64,000 nucleotides of DNA, taken from the NCBI GenBank assembly GCA_964519405.1, contig CAZFLA010000005.1:8755-72754 (forward strand), written 5' to 3'. The position numbers and the translations under genes are program-made. The DNA is from G963677485 sp964519405. Its GTDB lineage: Bacteria > Armatimonadota > HRBIN16. The notes under the pieces are model-generated. The model saw nothing but the letters and a program-made list of their open reading frames with translations. It searched no databases and was not told the origin of the DNA. Positions 45,350 through 53,963 of this stretch are shown one piece after another (the first letter of the stretch is position 1; each line of letters begins with the position of its first letter).

Positions 45350-45372
45350 CCGCTCGTAACATGTATGAGCGG
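45350..45372 (+). promoter_or_regulatory. 23-bp inverted repeat, probable antitoxin operator
   Basis: CCGCTC and GAGCGG arms enclose an 11-base centre containing ACATGT. It lies between the promoter and the TTG start at 45387, where autoregulating AbiEi antitoxins bind 23-bp inverted repeats in other bacteria. The assignment is by position and size, not by motif match. Confidence 0.5.
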
Positions 45373-45386
45373 AAAGTTGGAGAAAA

Positions 45387-45989
45387 TTGAATCTGCGATC
45401 TACCATAGAAGAGCTAGCCGGGAAGTTCGGTGGAGTATTTCGTACCTCTGATTTGTATACTTATGGCATCACTGCATATGATATTCAGCAACTAGTAAGG
45501 TGCAGTGTCATCCAGCGAATCAAACAGGGATACTATCGGCTTGCACAAGATGAGGAGCAGTTATCGGAAGCCGCACAGATAGCGCAGCTATTTCCAGATG
45601 GCATCATTTGCATGTATTCTGCCCTGTTTCATTATGGGTATTCTGACCGTACTCCGCTATTCTGGGACATCGCAATAGACAAGAACACATCCAAATCCCG
45701 TTTTAGACTCGATTACCCGCGTCTTCAACCATACTATTTGAAACCGCAACTTTTGGCCTTCGGTGTGACCGAAGCAGACTACGAGGATTGTCAGCTTCGT
45801 ATTTTCGACAGGGATCGGCTGATCTGCGAGTGTGTATTCCATGAAAACAAGCTAGACAGAGAAACATATAACAAAGCAATTCAAGGGTATGCTGCTGATC
45901 CAAAGAAAAACATACCAAACCTGCTTGAGTATGCCCAAAAACGACGAATTCTAAAGAAAGTGAAAGATAGAATTGGTGTGTGGCTATGA
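45387..45989 (+). CDS. abiEi: AbiEi-type antitoxin
   Basis: A 200-aa type IV toxin-antitoxin antitoxin. The N-terminal winged helix ('FGGVFRTSDLYTYGITAYDI', 'VIQRIKQGYYRLA') is the AbiEi DNA-binding domain, and 'GIICMYSALFHYGYSD' with 'DRLICECVFHENKLDRETYN' belongs to the C-terminal antitoxin domain. Start is TTG 45387 with GGAG five to six bases before it; the stop overlaps the toxin ATG in an ATGA. AbiEi represses its own operon and counteracts the toxin without direct binding. Confidence 0.9.
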   Translation: MNLRSTIEELAGKFGGVFRTSDLYTYGITAYDIQQLVRCSVIQRIKQGYYRLAQDEEQLSEAAQIAQLFPDGIICMYSALFHYGYSDRTPLFWDIAIDKNTSKSRFRLDYPRLQPYYLKPQLLAFGVTEADYEDCQLRIFDRDRLICECVFHENKLDRETYNKAIQGYAADPKKNIPNLLEYAQKRRILKKVKDRIGVWL

Positions 45990-46909
45990 TTGATGTTGGC
46001 GCATCGGTTCTGGCACGGTTAAAAGATAAGTCTAAGAAGACCGGTAAATCATACCAGTTGTATCTGCAGTTATTCTGCCAAGAAGGGTTCCTTTGTCGAG
46101 TATGCATGTCAAGATATGCGGACAATTTAGTGCTGAAAGGCGGTATGTTTATCTACACTTTAACCAACTATGAAAGCAGGCCTACTGTAGATATTGATTT
46201 TCTATTACGTGCACAGCCGAATACGACCGAAGAGATACGTAGAGTTATTGATGAAATCATCGCTGTGGATACCGGCAACAACTATATCATGCTCATACCT
46301 AACGACTATGAGATTATCTCACCGCAGCGCAAGTATAAAGGTGTTAGTTTCCAGTTGATTGGTAAGATCAAGAATACTAAGACACCGTTCAATGTTGATC
46401 TTGGTGTTGGCGATGTGATCATCCCCAATCCTCAGAAGCGAAATATCCCTATTCAACTCGATGAATTCTCTATCCCGACACTAATGATGTATTCATTAGA
46501 AAGCACAATCGCGGAGAAGTTTGATGCTCTTTTACAGCGTATGGAACTGACTAGTCGGATGAAAGATATCTACGACATCTACTATTTGGCTCAGACTTTC
46601 GACTTCGATGGTTGCCTGCTTCAACAAGCCATATATGAGACTTTGGCTAACCGAGGAACATATTACGAACAACATAGTTTTGAAAGGATTATTGCACTGA
46701 GCAGCAATAGAGATATAAGTACCCGTTGGCAACAATACCTTAGGAGATCAAAACTCCCAGAGATGCAGCTTGATCAGGTCATGTTAGGTATAAGTGACTT
46801 CCTGGGGCCGATATGGAACGCTATCATCGGACAGGATGTGCTAAGTCAACATTGGCCCCCGTCAGGTCCATGGGGCAAGACCATCACATCACAACCTATC
46901 GACGAATAG
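45986..46909 (+). CDS. abiEii: AbiEii-type nucleotidyltransferase toxin
   Basis: A 307-aa AbiEii/MenT-family nucleotidyltransferase toxin, a growth inhibitor used in phage defence and stress. The catalytic motif is complete: Gly52-Gly53 in 'LKGGMFIY' and the Asp-x-Asp pair (Asp69, Asp71) in 'TVDIDFLL'. The later 'SLESTIAEKFDALL' and 'SRMKDIYDIYYL' supply the Lys and Asp residues of the family's third and fourth motifs. ATG 45986 overlaps the antitoxin stop; the GTG two codons earlier is less likely. The coding sequence looks intact, so the toxin is probably active. Confidence 0.92.
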   Translation: MIDVGASVLARLKDKSKKTGKSYQLYLQLFCQEGFLCRVCMSRYADNLVLKGGMFIYTLTNYESRPTVDIDFLLRAQPNTTEEIRRVIDEIIAVDTGNNYIMLIPNDYEIISPQRKYKGVSFQLIGKIKNTKTPFNVDLGVGDVIIPNPQKRNIPIQLDEFSIPTLMMYSLESTIAEKFDALLQRMELTSRMKDIYDIYYLAQTFDFDGCLLQQAIYETLANRGTYYEQHSFERIIALSSNRDISTRWQQYLRRSKLPEMQLDQVMLGISDFLGPIWNAIIGQDVLSQHWPPSGPWGKTITSQPIDE

Positions 46910-47011
46910 GATACATCAACTGATTTATGTCCGGTATATAGTTCGCGGTAAAGGATTGCATACCTCACTAATATAAGCTGTTATGCCGCAGTGTGTCTGC
47001 ATTACCGCTGA

Positions 47012-47040
47012 TTGCAGTGTTATCGGTTAGAATGTTATAT
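47012..47040 (+). promoter_or_regulatory. Promoter of the DUF6785 gene
   Basis: TTGCAG (47012-47017) and TTATAT (47035-47040) are separated by 17 bp, with GGAGG 13 bases downstream, just ahead of the gene. Confidence 0.55.
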
Positions 47041-47057
47041 AAGCAATTACCTGGAGG

Positions 47058-49034
47058 ATGATGTTCGGCCATATGTCAACTTTGTCAACTGCCTCTAGTC
47101 GCATACGCGCACGCTCCATAGTCGTGGGGGTTCTGGGCTCAATCGCTTTATGTATCATCGTGCCGGCTGGCGAGTTAATCGCGGTAAATATCCAGATAGG
47201 CATGATGCAGTTAGCCCCGGCTTTAGTGGGACTCTTGTTCGCCGTTGTGTTTATGAACCAGATATTAGGGCGGATTTCGCCCAAAGCGAAACTTACTCCA
47301 ACGGAACTCGTTGTTGCTTACCTCATCATGCTGCCCGCTCCATTCATCAGCTCCCGTGGTTTGATGGAAAAATGGCTGCCATTGCTGGTTGGCGTGAGTT
47401 ACCTCGGAAATGTAAATGGTTGGGAGAGCACCTTCTGGAAGCATATTCATCCTTGGTTAGTACCCTGGGATACCTCTCAGAAGAGTGTAGACAAAGTTGT
47501 TAACTGGTATTACGATGGATTGCCGTTAGGGCATATGCTGCCCTGGAATGCCTGGGCAAGACCGTTAGTGTGCTGGGGAATACTCATCCTATTGGTCTAT
47601 TTTTCCTATCTGTGTATCACGGTGATACTCAGACGGCAATGGGTTGAGAATGAAAAGCTGCCGTTTCCCTTGGTGCAGCTGCCTCTGGAATTAATGCTTC
47701 AGCCGGGCACCTTCTTTAAAAACCCCATGATGTGGGCGGGTTTCTGTATCTCCTTCTTCATATATGGATTGAATGGCTTTGCCCAGTGGTTTCCTAATGT
47801 GCCATCTATACCATTGGATTACAACCTAAACGAATATCTCACCACAAAGCCCTGGAATGAGGTCTGCTTCTTCCATATGTATATATCGCCAGCTGCGATA
47901 GGCTTTTTCTATTTAATGCCGACGGATCTGCTGTTCAGCTTCTGGTTCTTCTTCTTGCTGGGCAAGGGGCAAGAGGTGATTGCCGGCAGCTACGACGCTA
48001 ACATCACTTCGCTGCATGCTGCTGCAGGAAATCATGTGGCTAACCAGTGTGCTGGTGCGTTTATTGTGTTAGCTATGGTGACTTTGTATAGCGCACGCCA
48101 TCATCTGAGGCATGTATACAACCGAGCCATGGGGCGTGTGGCGGCGGATGCTGGAGAAGCGAACGAGATGCTGAGCTATCGTGTGGCGTTTTGGGGTTTT
48201 ATCATCAGCTTTGTGTTGATCATGGCATGGTGCATATTCTTTGGCATGAGTTGGTGGGTCGCATTCCTGCAGTTTGGCATCTTCTTGGTTGTGCAGGCAC
48301 TGATCATGGCTCGCACGACGGCAGAAGGCGGCTTGTTGATAACTGAGGGTGCCTTTACGCCTTCTGATATCTATACATTAGGTAACAGGGGAATGCTAAA
48401 CCCGCGCAGCCTTACGATGATCTCTTTCCTTGATGGTTTATACACCCGCGATACCCGCGGTTTATGGCTGACCGGCATGATGGATAGCCAGAAAATCGCC
48501 GAACAGGCGCAGATCAACAGCCGCCGTATGCTGAAGATAGTGGTGGGAAGCACGCTTCTAGCCGTTGCCGCGGCGCTTTACATACAGCTCACGCTTGTCT
48601 ATCATAGGGGCGGCAACGCGCTGTATCCCTACCTCATGAAGCAGGCGCCGACCCAGTTCTTCAGGGAAAACAGCGGCATCATGACGGGTGTGATGGCTGA
48701 CCCCAATCAGCTGCCTATCAATGCGATGTGGATTACGGTAGGGGGCATCGTGTGCGCCGTGCTTAGCTACTGTCGTTTGAGTATTCCGGGATTTCCACTG
48801 CATCCCTTGGGTTATTGCATGACGGCGACATGGGGTGTAGTGGTGTTTTGGTTCAGCATGTTTATTGCTTGGCTCATCAAGACCCCGCTTGTACATTACG
48901 GCGGCATGAAAGCATTCCGCACAATGCGCCCGCTGTTTTTGGGCTTGGTGTTTGGTGAGTTCCTTAGCGCCTGTCTTTGGAGTGTGTTTAGCTGGTTTGT
49001 GAAAGCACCCACTCCGGTGTTCCCCTGGCCGTAG
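47058..49034 (+). CDS. DUF6785 family membrane protein (OPT-like)
   Basis: A 658-aa polytopic protein with about 14 hydrophobic segments, matching the DUF6785/DUF6784 family related to oligopeptide (OPT) transporters. Recognisable pieces are 'LTPTELVVAYLIMLPAPFIS', 'VENEKLPFPLVQLPLELML', 'ARTTAEGGLLITEGAFTPSD' and 'GFPLHPLGYCMTATWGVVVF'. Family members occur beside glycan-degradation genes in Armatimonadota and Planctomycetes; substrate unknown. Three ATGs (47058, 47061, 47073) share the GGAGG at 47053-47057; spacing favours none clearly, and I use the first. A hairpin follows at 49040-49072. Confidence 0.85.
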   Translation: MMFGHMSTLSTASSRIRARSIVVGVLGSIALCIIVPAGELIAVNIQIGMMQLAPALVGLLFAVVFMNQILGRISPKAKLTPTELVVAYLIMLPAPFISSRGLMEKWLPLLVGVSYLGNVNGWESTFWKHIHPWLVPWDTSQKSVDKVVNWYYDGLPLGHMLPWNAWARPLVCWGILILLVYFSYLCITVILRRQWVENEKLPFPLVQLPLELMLQPGTFFKNPMMWAGFCISFFIYGLNGFAQWFPNVPSIPLDYNLNEYLTTKPWNEVCFFHMYISPAAIGFFYLMPTDLLFSFWFFFLLGKGQEVIAGSYDANITSLHAAAGNHVANQCAGAFIVLAMVTLYSARHHLRHVYNRAMGRVAADAGEANEMLSYRVAFWGFIISFVLIMAWCIFFGMSWWVAFLQFGIFLVVQALIMARTTAEGGLLITEGAFTPSDIYTLGNRGMLNPRSLTMISFLDGLYTRDTRGLWLTGMMDSQKIAEQAQINSRRMLKIVVGSTLLAVAAALYIQLTLVYHRGGNALYPYLMKQAPTQFFRENSGIMTGVMADPNQLPINAMWITVGGIVCAVLSYCRLSIPGFPLHPLGYCMTATWGVVVFWFSMFIAWLIKTPLVHYGGMKAFRTMRPLFLGLVFGEFLSACLWSVFSWFVKAPTPVFPWP

Positions 49035-49039
49035 AGTTC

Positions 49040-49072
49040 ATGGCGGATATGGATCGGTTCCATATCCGCCAT
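49040..49072 (+). terminator. Hairpin after the DUF6785 gene
   Basis: A perfect 13-bp stem ATGGCGGATATGG/CCATATCCGCCAT with a 7-base loop, followed by ACGCGCATTTTA. Likely a terminator. Confidence 0.65.
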
Positions 49073-49137
49073 ACGCGCATTTTATGCATTCAAGCAACCC
49101 AATCACGCCGCGATACACGAAAATAACAGGTAGAATG

Positions 49138-49166
49138 TTGACAGGTTCTTGCTTTGATTTTAAAAT
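49138..49166 (+). promoter_or_regulatory. Consensus promoter of the ten-gene envelope operon
   Basis: TTGACA (49138-49143), exactly 17 bp, then TAAAAT (49161-49166). It lies 37 bp before the first ATG of the operon and is the strongest sigma-70-type promoter in the window. Confidence 0.75.
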
Positions 49167-49203
49167 GACTTTGATGGTCATATAAATCACCTTGGAGCGT
49201 TTG

Positions 49204-49650
49204 ATGTCGCAAGACCGCGTGGTACCGCCTCCAATGCAATGGCATGTACATCTTTATGCGCAGCAGCGCGATAAGGCACTGCCACTGGTGTGCAGCAGCT
49301 TAGTCGCCAGCATTTTGGCAGGGTATGCGCTGCATCAAGTTTTCCTGGGTGTTTTAGCATTCATCCTACTGTTTATGTCTACACGTGATTACTGGCTGCC
49401 GGTGCGATATTGGCTTGACGAAAATGGGGCGCACATGTCCACATTTTTGGCTAGATATGATATTGCATGGAGTCGAGTGAAGTATATATCCGCCACTGAT
49501 GACGGCCGACTGCGGCTTAGCTCTGTACCGAGAACCTCACGTCTAGCACCATTTCGCGGCGTTGAACTGCGGATGCCGCCCGAACGGCAAAAGGTGATGC
49601 AAGCCATCAAGCAGTGGAGGGAAACATGTGGCTCGAAGACACCGAGCTAA
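49204..49650 (+). CDS. Operon gene 1: small membrane protein with PH-like domain
   Basis: A 148-aa protein with two N-terminal hydrophobic segments ('LPLVCSSLVASILAGY', 'VFLGVLAFILLFM') and a soluble C-terminal part 'YWLDENGAHMSTFLARYDI' resembling the bacterial PH-like fold of membrane-associated proteins. ATG 49204 has TTGGAG six bases upstream. It is the first gene after the promoter, and its end overlaps the next gene by 25 bp. Function unknown. Confidence 0.6.
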   Translation: MSQDRVVPPPMQWHVHLYAQQRDKALPLVCSSLVASILAGYALHQVFLGVLAFILLFMSTRDYWLPVRYWLDENGAHMSTFLARYDIAWSRVKYISATDDGRLRLSSVPRTSRLAPFRGVELRMPPERQKVMQAIKQWRETCGSKTPS

Positions 49651-49949
49651 GCGCGGATGAAGCCAACTGGCTTGTTGAGCGTATAGCCCACCAGGTGGTG
49701 AAGCGGGGTCTGGCAGTGCCGACGACACTGTTGCTGGAGATGCATGCACCTATCCATATGCTGGGCAGCAGTGCTGTTGCGGTGTTGATGCCTGTGCTTG
49801 GTCCTGTATTTGGACCAGAGCAGATTAATAGATACCGACTGTTTCTAGAGAAACGAGAAAATATCGAGATGCTAGTTGATCGGATACAGCAGTTGGCAGA
49901 TAATCCTGCCGAGGTATCTGAGAAACCATCGCACGCGGAACCGCAGTAA
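49626..49949 (+). CDS. Operon gene 2: small protein of unknown function
   Basis: A 107-aa protein starting at ATG 49626 (GGAGGG five bases upstream) inside the end of gene 1. It begins acidic ('WLEDTELSADEANWLVERI'), has a weakly hydrophobic middle ('LLLEMHAPIHMLGSSAVAVL') and a charged helical tail ('RYRLFLEKRENIEMLVDRI'). No family recognised. The overlap and conserved spacing suggest it is co-translated with gene 1. Confidence 0.6.
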   Translation: MWLEDTELSADEANWLVERIAHQVVKRGLAVPTTLLLEMHAPIHMLGSSAVAVLMPVLGPVFGPEQINRYRLFLEKRENIEMLVDRIQQLADNPAEVSEKPSHAEPQ

Positions 49950-49972
49950 AATCATCTCCTTAGGGGTATCAT

Positions 49973-50788
49973 ATGCAGCATGCCGATCAAAACTGGCTGG
50001 CGATTATCATTTTTGAAGTTTTCATCGCAGCCGTGATTCTGTATCGCATTTTTTCTGCAAAAAAGGGTAAGCAATTATGGATTCGCCGCATTCCTGGGTT
50101 GAATGCTGTTGAAGAAGCTATCGGCCGGGCTACCGAAATGGGCAAACCGGTGGTGATGATACCGGGTATCAGCGGCTTCGACGTGGTGACTTTACAAGCC
50201 CTTACGATTTTTAGCTACATTACCCGCAAAACAGCTCGCTTTGGCAATGCGATTCACCTGCCTGTTATCGACGCGACGGTATTAACTGTGGCTGAGGAAG
50301 TGCTTAGGAACGCTTATGAAAGCGAAGGGGTGCCTGAACGCTTTAACCCCGATACCGTGCAGTTTCTTAGCGAACGTCAGTTTGCTTATGCAAGTGGTGT
50401 TGCTGGGATGATACAGCGTGAAAAGGCGGCGGCTATCTTCATGTTTGGCTCGTTCTTCGCGGAATCATTGATCTTTGCGGAGTCTGGCAATCATGTGGGA
50501 GCCATACAGATTGCAGGTACCGACAGCACAACTCAGGTTCCCTTCTTTATTGCGGCCTGCGACTATACCATCATTGGCGACGAGTTCTACGCCGCATCGG
50601 CATATCTTTCCAGAGAACCCACTCTGCTGGGAAGTCTTGTTGGACAGGACTTCGGCAAGCTGATGCTGATGATTATTGTGGTGTTGGGTGTTATTGCTGC
50701 GACACTGGTGCCCGCGGTTCCGCCGGATTCGGGCTTTGGACATTTCTTGCAATCTTTCATGAAACTTTTTAGCGTGAACGCTGGTTAG
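49973..50788 (+). CDS. Operon gene 3: DUF6754 domain protein
   Basis: A 271-aa protein with a single N-terminal membrane helix, a soluble domain of about 200 residues, and a C-terminal membrane helix ('LMLMIIVVLGVIAATLV'). The soluble part, with 'PVVMIPGISGFDVVTLQAL' and 'FSERQFAYASGVAGMI'-like 'LSERQFAYASGVAGMIQRE', matches DUF6754, a domain of unknown role. 'GTDSTTQVPFFIAACDYTIIG' is a strongly conserved-looking segment. Spacing to gene 4 is 8 bp. It is the only operon member other than the hydrolase and ABC proteins that I can assign to a family. Confidence 0.7.
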   Translation: MQHADQNWLAIIIFEVFIAAVILYRIFSAKKGKQLWIRRIPGLNAVEEAIGRATEMGKPVVMIPGISGFDVVTLQALTIFSYITRKTARFGNAIHLPVIDATVLTVAEEVLRNAYESEGVPERFNPDTVQFLSERQFAYASGVAGMIQREKAAAIFMFGSFFAESLIFAESGNHVGAIQIAGTDSTTQVPFFIAACDYTIIGDEFYAASAYLSREPTLLGSLVGQDFGKLMLMIIVVLGVIAATLVPAVPPDSGFGHFLQSFMKLFSVNAG

Positions 50789-50796
50789 GGGAATAT

Positions 50797-51633
50797 ATGA
50801 ACAGTCTCTTTACTCCGCGTCACGGTTGGCATCTCGCTGAAGCACTTATAATATCAATAGCGATCTGGGCCATACTACTTGCCGTGATGAGCGTGATATC
50901 GTCGAAGGCGCGAAAGACGATCATTGCATTATTAACTTTCCTTAGCGGGTTGTATTTCGCTTTGGAATTCTTCTTACCCACCTGCCACGAAGCCAATGGA
51001 TGCGGGCCCATCAAACAAGGCGAAAACATCCTCAGCTCGTATATCGTGCCGATTAGTGACTTCGCTCGTGTGATGGGTGGTATGACCATCGCGGTGGGCA
51101 TCTGGGGATTGCTCAGGGTTCACGGACGAAATGTGGCGAAACTTCGTAAGGGCTGGTATAACAGCCTAGCATTGATACTGTCTATTGCCATCATCACTGC
51201 TGTTGGACTGATGCAGCAATACTGCAAGGGTGAAGGTACCCTCAAGTTTGCGAACGGCGCATGGGATCTGCTGTTTACAGGCATGCTGGTGAGCATGGAT
51301 GCCAGTATGTATTCCCTGATCGCCTTCTATATCGTCAGCGCATCTTACCGAGCGTTTCGCATACGATCAACCGAAGCCACTATCCTCATGATTACGGCAT
51401 TCATGGTGATGCTTGGTGCGATACCTTTAGGTAATATACTAACGGCTTGGATCCCAACCGATAGCCACTTCGCGTTTATGCGGGTGGAAGTTATCAAGCA
51501 GTGGATTATGGAAGTGGTGAACTCAGCGGCGCTGAGGGGTGTTGGTTTTGGTTTAAGTATCGGCGGGTTGGCTATTGCAATGCGCCTTTGGCTGAGCCTG
51601 GAGCGTGGTGCATACTACGATGCGGAGGTCTAG
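50797..51633 (+). CDS. Operon gene 4: multi-span membrane protein
   Basis: A 278-aa membrane protein with about seven hydrophobic segments. A short loop 'FFLPTCHEANGCGPIKQGEN' contains two Cys and is followed by 'VPISDFARVMGGMTIAVGIW'. No family recognised. Its stop is three bases before the next ATG, and the ribosome site for gene 5 lies inside it. Confidence 0.65.
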   Translation: MNSLFTPRHGWHLAEALIISIAIWAILLAVMSVISSKARKTIIALLTFLSGLYFALEFFLPTCHEANGCGPIKQGENILSSYIVPISDFARVMGGMTIAVGIWGLLRVHGRNVAKLRKGWYNSLALILSIAIITAVGLMQQYCKGEGTLKFANGAWDLLFTGMLVSMDASMYSLIAFYIVSASYRAFRIRSTEATILMITAFMVMLGAIPLGNILTAWIPTDSHFAFMRVEVIKQWIMEVVNSAALRGVGFGLSIGGLAIAMRLWLSLERGAYYDAEV

Positions 51634-51636
51634 GTG

Positions 51637-52485
51637 ATGGTCAACAAACAAAGTAATATATGGAACAAGATGCAAAACATCGACCGTCGGTATCTGTATG
51701 TGTTACTGATGATCATCATGCTGATACCCATGTTCATGAAGATACCGCTGCCAATGTTTGTTACGAACAGCACCCAGATGGCATACAACACGGTGGAACA
51801 GCTGCCTGATAACGGCTTTGCTCTCATCGACTGCTGTTGGACTGGCAGCTCTCAGGCGGAAAACCGGCCTCAGACCGAAGCGTTAATCCGGCACTTGATG
51901 AAGCGTGGTATTCGGGTGTGCATCTTCTCAACCGACCCGGTTGGAGCTACCTATAGCTGGACGGTAGCGAAAAACATCGCTAAAGATTACCACTACCAAT
52001 ACGGCACGCAGTGGGTGCATCTGGGCTGGATGCAGCAGCCAGCGATCGTCGCTAAGGCATTGAAATATGATGTACAAGGCGCACTAGATAAAGACCGGTT
52101 TGGCACTCCATGCAGCAAACTGCCCATCTTCAAGGGTGTGACATCCATTAAGAACGTGGATTATCTTGCTGAGGTCACTGCCACTGCAATGTATCAACTG
52201 TGGATTGGCCTTCTGGTGAAATCAACGCCAAACCTAAAATATGTATGCGGCCTTACCGCGGTGATGGCGCCGGAGAGTTACCCGTTATTACAGAGCGGCC
52301 AGATCAACGGTGTGCTTGAGGGTATGAAAGGTGCCGCCGAATATGAAAAACTCATTGGCACCAGGGGATCGGCGACAGCCGCGATGGGCGCTGTGAGTTG
52401 GGGGCATGTTTTAATAATGGTGTTGATTGTGTTGGGTAACATTGGTTATATCGCACAAAAACGCCAAGGGCAAAAGGGGAACTAA
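51637..52485 (+). CDS. Operon gene 5: bitopic membrane protein with extracytoplasmic domain
   Basis: A 282-aa protein with one helix near the N-terminus and one at the C-terminus ('HVLIMVLIVLGNIGYIA') flanking a ~200-residue soluble domain. The domain opens 'GFALIDCCWTGSSQAENRPQ', then 'RGIRVCIFSTDPVGATYSW', which could be a Rossmann-like or sensor fold. No family recognised. GGAGG (51624-51628) precedes ATG 51637; a GTG three bases earlier is also possible. Genes 3 and 5 share this helix-domain-helix layout. Confidence 0.6.
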   Translation: MVNKQSNIWNKMQNIDRRYLYVLLMIIMLIPMFMKIPLPMFVTNSTQMAYNTVEQLPDNGFALIDCCWTGSSQAENRPQTEALIRHLMKRGIRVCIFSTDPVGATYSWTVAKNIAKDYHYQYGTQWVHLGWMQQPAIVAKALKYDVQGALDKDRFGTPCSKLPIFKGVTSIKNVDYLAEVTATAMYQLWIGLLVKSTPNLKYVCGLTAVMAPESYPLLQSGQINGVLEGMKGAAEYEKLIGTRGSATAAMGAVSWGHVLIMVLIVLGNIGYIAQKRQGQKGN

Positions 52486-52488
52486 GCC

Positions 52489-53226
52489 ATGTTGATAATA
52501 GCAGCACTTCATCCTGATGCCTGGTTAACCGCCATACATAACATGTTTGTGATGCCTCATGGCGGGTTGAACATGGGCGGTATCAGCACCATCATCGCCA
52601 TGATCTGCACTCTGGCGATTTTTTCGCTGGTGTTTCGTGAAAATGCCTTCTACCGGTTCTTTGAGCATATCTATATCGGCTTGGCGGCAGGATATTCCCT
52701 GCAGATCGTCATTCGTGAGATCATAGATCCGTTGTTCTTCAAGCCTGTGTTTATAGAAGGCAAGTGGTGGGGCATTTTTGCGGCGTTAGGTGGCGTGATG
52801 TTCTACTTTGTATACAGTAAGAAGCTGAACTGGATCAGCCGTATACCAATAGGTATCTTCATGGGCATGAGTGCAGGGCAGATTTTTCAGATCTACTCAA
52901 ACACGATGTTCCCGCAGTTGGAGAAGTCGTTCCTTCCGCTTAATCCCCATGCCATAAACGACACAGGCGCAGCCATTGGGTGGGCTGGTGTCGTCAATAA
53001 CTTGATATATGTGATTGTCTTGCTGGCCGTGATGACTTACTTCTTCTTCAGCTTTAAGCAGGAGAACCGCGTTGTTAAGTTCAGCGCGAAGAGCGGCCGG
53101 ATGCTGCTGATGATTGCTTTTGGAGCTCTTTTTGGGTCGACCATCATGGCACGACTGTCGCTGCTGTATGATCGGCTTTACTTCCTGGCCATAGATGGAC
53201 TACACCTAGACAAACTCATAAAATGA
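52489..53226 (+). CDS. Operon gene 6: polytopic membrane protein
   Basis: A 245-aa protein with about six membrane helices and charged loops such as 'YSKKLNWISRIP'. The segment 'EHIYIGLAAGYSLQIVIRE' resembles a pore or scaffold helix pair, and 'IPIGIFMGMSAGQIFQIYSN' is Gly-rich. Family not recognised. It overlaps the NlpC gene by an ATGA, so membrane and hydrolase proteins are made together. Confidence 0.6.
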   Translation: MLIIAALHPDAWLTAIHNMFVMPHGGLNMGGISTIIAMICTLAIFSLVFRENAFYRFFEHIYIGLAAGYSLQIVIREIIDPLFFKPVFIEGKWWGIFAALGGVMFYFVYSKKLNWISRIPIGIFMGMSAGQIFQIYSNTMFPQLEKSFLPLNPHAINDTGAAIGWAGVVNNLIYVIVLLAVMTYFFFSFKQENRVVKFSAKSGRMLLMIAFGALFGSTIMARLSLLYDRLYFLAIDGLHLDKLIK

Positions 53227-53963
53227 ACAAATCAACCCTGTCACTGCTCACAATCTGCTTGCTCGCTGTCAGCGCCATACCGAAAGCTGACAGCACGATC
53301 ACTTGGGACTTAACTCAAGATGTCAACAAGGTATTGCCGCCTCCCGCAAAACCGAAGCCGGTCGTTAAGGACCCTCCGGTAAAGAAGAGTGTGATCGGGC
53401 AGATTGGATTCACCAAGTATACAGTTGGTATTTTTCATGACCGCAGCTCAGTATCTAAGCGATATCTGCTGGTACCGGCAGGCGTCACGGTCGCTGTCAT
53501 TAAAGAGGCCGATGGATGGCTTGGGCTGCTCATGAATGACGGCAAACCGGGTTGGGTTCCGCGAGACTCCATTGAGTTGGTAAACCTGCGCTTAGCAGAC
53601 GGGGTGGGCAGCCCTATCGTGCAGACCGCGTTTCAGTATTTGGGCATCCCCTATGTTTGGGGTGGAACCAGCAAATACGGCACAGACTGCAGCGGATTCG
53701 TGCTGCAGGTGTTCCGCCGATTTGGCATTAACCTGCCTCGTACCGCACGGCAGCAAGTCAGTGTTGGCCGACCGATAGGCAGCATATACGAAGCTCAACC
53801 GGGTGATCGGGTCTATTTCGCAAAGGGTGGAGTGATCGACCACACTGGTATCTATATCGGCGATGGACGGATGATCCATGCCACGAGCGCCTACGGACGG
53901 GTGATGGTGGAAAAACTTATAGGCGGAAGGCTTATCAACAGACTGGTGGCGATACGCCGGTGA
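53223..53963 (+). CDS. Operon gene 7: SH3-NlpC/P60 peptidoglycan hydrolase
   Basis: A 246-aa secreted cell-wall endopeptidase. Signal peptide at 1-20, a Pro/Lys-rich linker ('PPPAKPKPVVKDPPVKKS'), an SH3-like cell-wall-binding domain at about 60-120, then NlpC/P60 with catalytic Cys156 in 'YGTDCSGFVL', His207 in 'GVIDHTGIYI' and the third residue His219 in 'MIHATSAYG'. It cleaves peptide cross-links in peptidoglycan. It lies between membrane genes and an ABC transporter, so it could remodel the wall around the complex or release peptides for import. Confidence 0.92.
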   Translation: MNKSTLSLLTICLLAVSAIPKADSTITWDLTQDVNKVLPPPAKPKPVVKDPPVKKSVIGQIGFTKYTVGIFHDRSSVSKRYLLVPAGVTVAVIKEADGWLGLLMNDGKPGWVPRDSIELVNLRLADGVGSPIVQTAFQYLGIPYVWGGTSKYGTDCSGFVLQVFRRFGINLPRTARQQVSVGRPIGSIYEAQPGDRVYFAKGGVIDHTGIYIGDGRMIHATSAYGRVMVEKLIGGRLINRLVAIRR

